This document shows positions 45,146 to 49,266 of a stretch of 49,266 nucleotides of DNA, in pieces. The stretch comes from Hymenobacter terrenus (GTDB taxonomy: Bacteria > Bacteroidota > Bacteroidia > Cytophagales > Hymenobacteraceae). Position 1 is the stretch's first letter, and every line of letters starts with the position of its first letter. A model generated the notes under the pieces. That model made no database searches, was not told where the DNA came from, and saw nothing but the letters and a program-made list of their open reading frames with translations. The translations under genes and the position numbers were made by a program. The stretch spans positions 1-49,266 of the forward strand of contig NZ_LATM01000031.1 of assembly GCF_000972495.1 (NCBI RefSeq), given 5' to 3'.

Positions 45146-46252
45146 CTACTTAGGGCAGTTAAAAACGTTTTGAGAATTAAACTGAATTTTATTCACCCGA
45201 ATATAGACTTGGTCCTTCCAATACACTCTGAATTCAACTTGATGACCAACAGGCCATCCAGCAATCTGGACCGCAAACTCAACGGGAGAATTTGCTTTAG
45301 CGAAATTCTTGCGCGTGATGACGCGCGATCCTAGTCGTTGTTTTGAGGTCGCGTCATATGCATCGAGGGTGGCGACTGAGTTATTATCTGCCGTGTTATT
45401 GTCAATGGTCAGGTTAAAGTAGGCCGTTCCTTCGACTACGCTGGGATTGTTGAAAGCGGGCGTCAAGCCGGTGTAGTAAGGACCAAAGATGAGGTAACCT
45501 GGCGCATCCTGCGCCGGGTTGGCCGACCAGCCGGAGGTGCCATCCTGGCGCCCAATGCCGTGCTGGAGTTGTGCTCCGGTCCAGCTAGCATCTGGCTTAG
45601 GACACTCCGATATTACATGGGCATCGACGGTGGCGGTGCAAAAGCCCGCCCCCCGGTTCGGCTGGAACTGCACCTTGTCCAGGCGCAGGTAGGCCCGGTC
45701 AAGCCACTTCACCCGGAACTCAATCTGGTGTCCGTTGAGAATCTCACCGGAGTAGAACCAGAACTGCTGCGGCGTATTAGCGGCTTTGAATGACTGTCGG
45801 GTCACGTTGTAGGTGCCGATGACCTTTTGCGCTGTGGCGTCGTTCACTTCCAATACGGCGACAATCTCGTAGGTACTGCCGGCGGGTGGCGGGGCCGTAT
45901 TATTGTCGATGGCTAGGGTAAAGTAGACGTAGCCCGTGAAACTGGCTTGCGTGGCAATGGGCGGATTGGGGAATACGACATAAGGGCCAAAGGCGAGGTA
46001 GCCCTCGGCATCCTGCGCCGGGTTAGCCGACCAGCTGGCGGGGCCATCCTGGCACCCAATGCTGTGCTGGAGCTGAGTGCCCGTCCAATTACCGAGCAGC
46101 GGACAATCAGTTGTATTTTCCAAACTGTTTGCCGTTGAGGTGGTAGGTGCCACCGGTGCCGCAGCATCCGGGTCGCGTTGGCAGCTACTTGCCAGCAGCG
46201 CACTGCTCACTATGCCCGCCCACGCCAGCGTAGAAAAGAGCGTTTATTTCAT
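45146..46252 (-). pseudogene. Duplicated-domain lipoprotein gene with a stop at codon 3
   Basis: The natural start appears to be ATG 46252: it would read M-K-stop-TLFSTLAWAGIVSSALLASSC, a near-perfect lipoprotein signal if the TAA at 46244-46246 were AAA (Lys). As written, translation could only begin at a later start such as GTG 46210, which leaves nine residues before the Cys, too few for export. The mature part has two copies of one domain: NWTGTQLQHSIGCQDGPASW ... FRVKWLDRAYLRLDKVQFQ, and SWTGAQLQHGIGRQDGTSGW ... FRVYWKDQVYIRVNKIQFN. Each is about 150 aa and probably a beta-sandwich, carbohydrate-binding-module-like. The function is unknown. Confidence 0.7.
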
Positions 46253-47000
46253 TAGAGTTAAGAGTAAGAAGTGAGAAAAGGAAATACAGCAATGAGGTAC
46301 CTGCCCCCTAAGGCAATACAAGGTGCCCAGCCAAAACGAAGGAACAGACACAATATTTTTGCGTCGGCTGCTCGGCGCACCAGCCTTAGCACACCGCACA
46401 GGGGCGATAATGAAGTGCAAGGCAGTAGCCGGGGCACTTGGGGCTGACTGCTTTGGGCAGCTCCAAGTGCTCAGTGGCCCTTAGTTTAGTGCTATTATCA
46501 GCTTACGCCAGCTTTTTGCCGGCGGCGGACCATGCTGGCTAGAAATTGAGCTCAAACTGCGCGGCTCCGGCGCGGGTTCTTCAACGGGGCAATGACACTT
46601 ACCAAAAGAGGTACTCGGGGCCTGCCGCTTTCAAAGCCGGCGCCTGGATTGTCCAGTTACAGCAGCGGTTATATAATTTGAGTGAGGCTTACGATATAAC
46701 CTTGCGAGGTCAGGGCCTCGGCTAATCGCTCTGGCACCCGCCGCCGGCTTCTGATGCCTATGGCCACGCCCACGATGCTGACGGCCGCATCCACAGGCCT
46801 GGCGGGACTTTTGGACCACGAGACTGGTGGCTTCGCCGTCCAAGGGCCGCCCGACGACCTCAGCTACGGCATCGCTACGTTCCGCATCACACCGAGTTCA
46901 GTTGGGATGTCATCAAACATAAACTCGTGGATATTTGCCTCAGTTGACTTGGGCGCTGCACCAAGAGCCGCCGCCTTACTATTGGTTCCTAGCACGAAAA

Positions 47001-47028
47001 AGCCCCCGGCACTGGTGCGTCGGGGGCT
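47001..47028 (-). terminator. Intrinsic terminator (minus strand)
   Basis: AGCCCCCG (47001-47008) pairs with CGGGGGCT (47021-47028). On the minus strand the stem is followed by TTTTT (complement of 46997-47001), a textbook Rho-independent terminator. The only coding trace upstream of it on that strand is the decayed C-terminus at 47045-47160. Confidence 0.75.
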
Positions 47029-47044
47029 GCATACTGGGTGGTGC

Positions 47045-47160
47045 GGGGCCTAGCTCATGGCCTGCTTGGCGCAGAGGTAAAATAGCTGCAAATGCCGCAG
47101 CCAAATGTGGGCCTGCTCACCTGCCTGTTGGCGAACAGCTTAGTGCTTTTCAGCAAGGCC
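47045..47160 (-). pseudogene. C-terminal remnant of an unidentified gene
   Basis: The minus strand reads DVALLKSTKLFANRQ, then after a 1-nt shift QAGEQAHIWLRHLQLFYLCA, then KQAMS and a stop, about 25 nt before a strong terminator. The residue composition looks like a real helical C-terminus. The upstream part is missing or unreadable. The family is not recognised. Confidence 0.35.
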
Positions 47161-47202
47161 ACGTCAATCAGAGAGTGGCTGGTGTCACTGGCTCACCAGC
47201 AA

Positions 47203-47235
47203 AGAGCCTCTACACAAGGGATGTGCGGAGGCTCT
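47203..47235 (-). terminator. Terminator of the AztD-like gene
   Basis: AGAGCCTC (47203-47210) and GAGGCTCT (47228-47235) form an 8-bp stem with a 17-nt loop, 6 nt after the stop codon at 47242. On the minus strand it is followed by TT. Confidence 0.65.
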
Positions 47236-47241
47236 CTGCGT

Positions 47242-48474
47242 TTAATGATTAGCATCCGATTCAAAACCTAATACAATCAGGCGTACCGGACGAGCGGTTG
47301 CTTTGTGCCGGGCTACGGTGCTGAGGTTGTCCAACTGAATCTGGTGTACTTCGCCCAGCGTGGGCACAGCTACGTACGCAAATTTCTCGGTGGCTTCTAA
47401 AACCGGCTTATAAGTATCGGCTGATGCCGTGGCCGGAATTACGCCGGCCTCCTTTTTAAGGGCACCACTAGCCAAGTCATAAACGCGCAGTTTGCCATCC
47501 AATGTGAGCACCAGCAGGTTTTTGCCGGCGTAATCGGTTTTGCACTGGAAGGCATCGTTGCCAGCGTAAATCGGAGTGATTTGGTTGCCGGTCAAATCAA
47601 TCAGATAAGCGCCTTTAGTGGCCGCGAATCCGATGAATTTGCGAGCCTCTTTGGCGTAAAGAATAGTGCCCAAGCGGAAAGCCCCAAAGTCAGCAGGGTT
47701 GGGAATCAGGCGTTGCTGCCCGTCCTTGTTCACAACCAGCGCCCCGGCGCTGGCGTTGGCGGTGGACGTCCAGGCCCCAAATACCGAGTTTTCGCCGTCA
47801 GAAGCGTTGCCGTGGATAGCGCCGGTTTGCAACGTGGAGGCGTGTACCAGACGGCCACCTTTGTCAATCACCTGCACACGGGTGGGGCTGGCACCGCTGG
47901 CGCTGGCCGTAGTAACGGCATACGTGTCGTTGCTAAAATGCGCCATGGCTCCGTGGTGGGGCATGAGGCCCGCGTTGATGACCGTGAACTGGGCGCCCGA
48001 ATTATGAAAATTTGCTTCGTTGCCTACGCTGAGCGTGCCGTCCCCGTCGTTAAAGATTAGGGTCTCGTCACCTTTGCTTTTGAAGTGCGACGGCCGGGGC
48101 GCGGTAGCCGTAATGGTGCCCCACTTGGGCGTACCTTTTATGTCGATGTGGTCGCCATGAGACTCCAGCCCTGTATCAAATACCTTGACCAAGTTTTGAG
48201 AGGAGTACAGCACCGTGGCAAAGCGGCCGGAAGCCGTCGGGTAGAGGGCGCCCAATGGGAAATCCGCATCGAATGAGGCAATAGAAGCGTTGTGCGGGGT
48301 AATCTGCGTCAGCTTAGGCACCAGTTCGTCGGTGACCAGTACCCGAACAAAGCGGTACTCTTTGGCGGCAGGAACCACCTCTTTGTCGTCCTTGTCGCAA
48401 GCCGCCAGAACCGTCGCCGCTGTCAAGCTCAGCGCCAATTGAAAGGTACGATTAGTGAGTCGCGTGTTTCTCAT
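47242..48474 (-). CDS. Beta-propeller-like lipoprotein resembling the zinc chaperone AztD
   Basis: 410 aa from ATG 48474, giving a lipoprotein signal (RTFQLALSLTAATVLAAC, lipid Cys26); an in-frame extension to 48534 is unlikely. About seven short four-stranded units suggest a beta-propeller. Two metal-ligand-like clusters match what I recall of AztD: ESHGDHIDI followed by PRPSHFKSKGDETLIFNDGD, and GLMPHHGAMAHFSN. AztD passes zinc to an ABC-transporter binding protein in the periplasm. No aztABC genes are present here, so the function is inferred from motifs only. The promoter region carries candidate operator site C. A generic YncE-like propeller is the alternative. Confidence 0.6.
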   Translation of the reverse strand: MRNTRLTNRTFQLALSLTAATVLAACDKDDKEVVPAAKEYRFVRVLVTDELVPKLTQITPHNASIASFDADFPLGALYPTASGRFATVLYSSQNLVKVFDTGLESHGDHIDIKGTPKWGTITATAPRPSHFKSKGDETLIFNDGDGTLSVGNEANFHNSGAQFTVINAGLMPHHGAMAHFSNDTYAVTTASASGASPTRVQVIDKGGRLVHASTLQTGAIHGNASDGENSVFGAWTSTANASAGALVVNKDGQQRLIPNPADFGAFRLGTILYAKEARKFIGFAATKGAYLIDLTGNQITPIYAGNDAFQCKTDYAGKNLLVLTLDGKLRVYDLASGALKKEAGVIPATASADTYKPVLEATEKFAYVAVPTLGEVHQIQLDNLSTVARHKATARPVRLIVLGFESDANH

Positions 48475-48508
48475 GTTGGAAAAGAAATGAATTAATAGAT
48501 TACCGCCA

Positions 48509-48516
48509 CAAAGATA
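48509..48516 (-). promoter_or_regulatory. -7 element (TATCTTTG) of the AztD-like gene
   Basis: The minus strand carries TATCTTTG, an exact TAnnTTTG match, 34 bp upstream of the ATG at 48474. No TTG lies at the 19-nt spacing. Candidate operator site C (48527-48541) sits in the -33 to -7 spacer. Confidence 0.6.
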
Positions 48517-48526
48517 AGCACTGATT

Positions 48527-48541
48527 TGCAACAAAGATGCA
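48527..48541. promoter_or_regulatory. Near-palindromic candidate operator, site C
   Basis: TGCAACAAAGATGCA, a TGCA-N7-TGCA dyad. Continued to TGCAACAAAGATGCATTT it matches site B (TGCAATAATGTTGCATTT) at 15 of 18 positions. It lies inside the promoter of the AztD-like gene, where a repressor would act. Confidence 0.5.
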
Positions 48542-49122
48542 TTTTAATCCATTAGTTTTTTGCCAAACGCGACCTTGAATAAACTGACCTAACTGCTAGA
48601 AACATCTTTAAAGAGCTCAATAACAGTTGGCATTAAATAATAAGCCTGTTACCTTCGAATTTCCATTCTTATGAAACGACATCGTGTGTGCATCCATGTT
48701 GTACAAACAACTTGTGCCTTAATCAAGGCGCCAATTTGGACACAGTAGAATGCGCTGATTGGAGTTAACTCAGTGCCCGCTGTTCTTAAAGTCATCGGCT
48801 GAGTCAACGGTGTTGCTCCTCAAAACGAACAGCTTAAGAATAAGATGACGCTCTTCACCCAGTGGCTGCCAGCGCAGGACCAATAGCCAGACAGCCCTCT
48901 CATTTGTCAGCAATGCGATTCCCTTTTGCCCGAATCGTCGGCATAGTCCTTTTCGCTCTATGCTGCCTAGGCATACCTACTCCCCCTACTATTGCCAGCA
49001 CGCTCCCGACTGTGGCCCTTCTACTTTCCATCAAGTGGCATCTGACACCATTTTATCGCCATTAATGCGGTTTTTGCAGGTGTATCGGCAGCAGGTGGTG
49101 TTCGTGGTGTAGGGTAATTTGT
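48542..49122. other. Intergenic region at the right side
   Basis: A plus-strand frame at 48862-49065 (67 aa; from an inner Met: MRFPFARIVGIVLFALCCLG, a hydrophobic stretch) could be a tiny membrane peptide, but it has no ribosome-binding or family support. A short dyad gttgt-acaa-acaac lies at about 48699-48712. Nothing else is recognised. Confidence 0.3.
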
Positions 49123-49174
49123 GGGTGGCGTGCCGAGTCAGGCGCCACCCGCCGCCTGACTCGGCACGCCACCC
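49123..49174. repeat. 22-bp perfect GC-rich hairpin
   Basis: 49123-49144 (starts gggtggcgtgccgagtcagg) and 49153-49174 are exact reverse complements over 22 bp with an 8-nt loop. A second small hairpin, GTAGCG-cca-CGCTAC, follows at 49180-49194. There is no flanking T-run. It could be a terminator for a gene beyond the window, a palindromic repeat unit, or part of a structured RNA. Confidence 0.7.
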
Positions 49175-49266
49175 AGAGCGTAGCGCCACGCTACTCGCCC
49201 GACGGCGGCCGTTCTTCTCGACCTGGCACGGTAGCCAGCAGGTGTGCGTTTAACAACATCCCATGA

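Larger units (their letters stand above)
46253..47241. other. Long non-coding or decayed region
   Basis: No intact gene. It contains a C-terminal remnant (47045-47160) with its terminator (47001-47028) and the terminator of the AztD-like gene (47203-47235). 46680-46960 has protein-like stretches in several frames (for example HHTEFSWDVIKHKLVDICLS on the plus strand at about 46888-46947) but no recognisable domain. Confidence 0.4.

Noticed and set aside
48862..49065. Small 67-aa hypothetical protein near the right edge
   Set aside because: One hydrophobic stretch but no ribosome-binding context, promoter or family resemblance; left as a note in the intergenic entry.
1..49266. CRISPR arrays, rRNA and tRNA genes
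   Set aside because: No regularly spaced repeats, no cas-like proteins and no recognisable rRNA or tRNA sequences were seen by reading; a dedicated tRNA scan was not possible.

Overview
The window reads as chromosomal DNA of a GC-rich Bacteroidota bacterium, most likely Hymenobacter or a close Cytophagales relative. The support is two SusC/SusD pairs, several TonB-dependent receptors with carboxypeptidase-regulatory-like N-termini, many lipoproteins, promoters of the Bacteroidota type (TTG-N19-TAnnTTTG), and Bacteroidota-typical families (DUF5916, DUF6799-like, WG repeats, FAS1). The genus is an inference. No rRNA, tRNA or CRISPR array was recognised.

Layout. 0.2-1.5 kb: an IS3-family element with intact orfA, decayed orfB and visible terminal inverted repeats. 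1.7-3.8 kb: a HelD-like ATPase. 4.6-14.3 kb: two consecutive susC-susD pairs on the plus strand, separated by a 13-bp perfect hairpin, with no glycan-degrading enzyme in view. 14.3-15.3 kb: a second IS3 end homologous to the first, abutting an IS630-type remnant. 15.4-21.4 kb: a tight minus-strand operon of a siderophore-receptor-like TonB protein, two ABC-2 (DUF3526-like) permeases and an ABC ATPase. 21.9-24.5 kb: gene debris (Fic C-terminus, frameshifted DUF417 gene, DUF892 gene with an internal amber codon) around an intact small secreted protein. 24.8-28.2 kb: a TonB receptor divergent from a MarR-like regulator, with a 9-7-9 palindrome overlapping the receptor's -7 element. 29-36 kb: FAS1 lipoprotein, AraC regulator, tandem NTF2-like protein, an unknown secreted protein, an NAD-dependent epimerase and a beta-lactamase-fold hydrolase. 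36.8-40 kb: a DUF5916 outer-membrane-type protein with a canonical promoter, followed by a frameshifted thioredoxin-reductase-like gene. 40-44.3 kb: two small secreted proteins facing each other across a shared terminator, a NERD-like/coiled-coil/TM/WG protein split by a frameshift, and a TauE/SafE permease. 45-48.5 kb: a duplicated-domain lipoprotein gene with a stop at codon 3, and a beta-propeller-like lipoprotein resembling the zinc chaperone AztD. The right edge carries a 22-bp perfect hairpin.

Most interesting signals. (1) A near-palindrome, TGCAA-N5-TTGCA-like, recurs in the promoter regions of three separate units: the TonB receptor/ABC operon, the DUF5916 unit and the AztD-like gene. 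It is a candidate regulon, possibly metal-responsive. (2) The MarR/TonB-receptor divergent module has a clear candidate operator. (3) Several long perfect intergenic hairpins are not placed as terminators of visible genes. (4) Five otherwise well-preserved genes each carry one obvious inactivating lesion, which means either active gene decay or base-calling error. All function calls come from reading the sequence; no database search was run.
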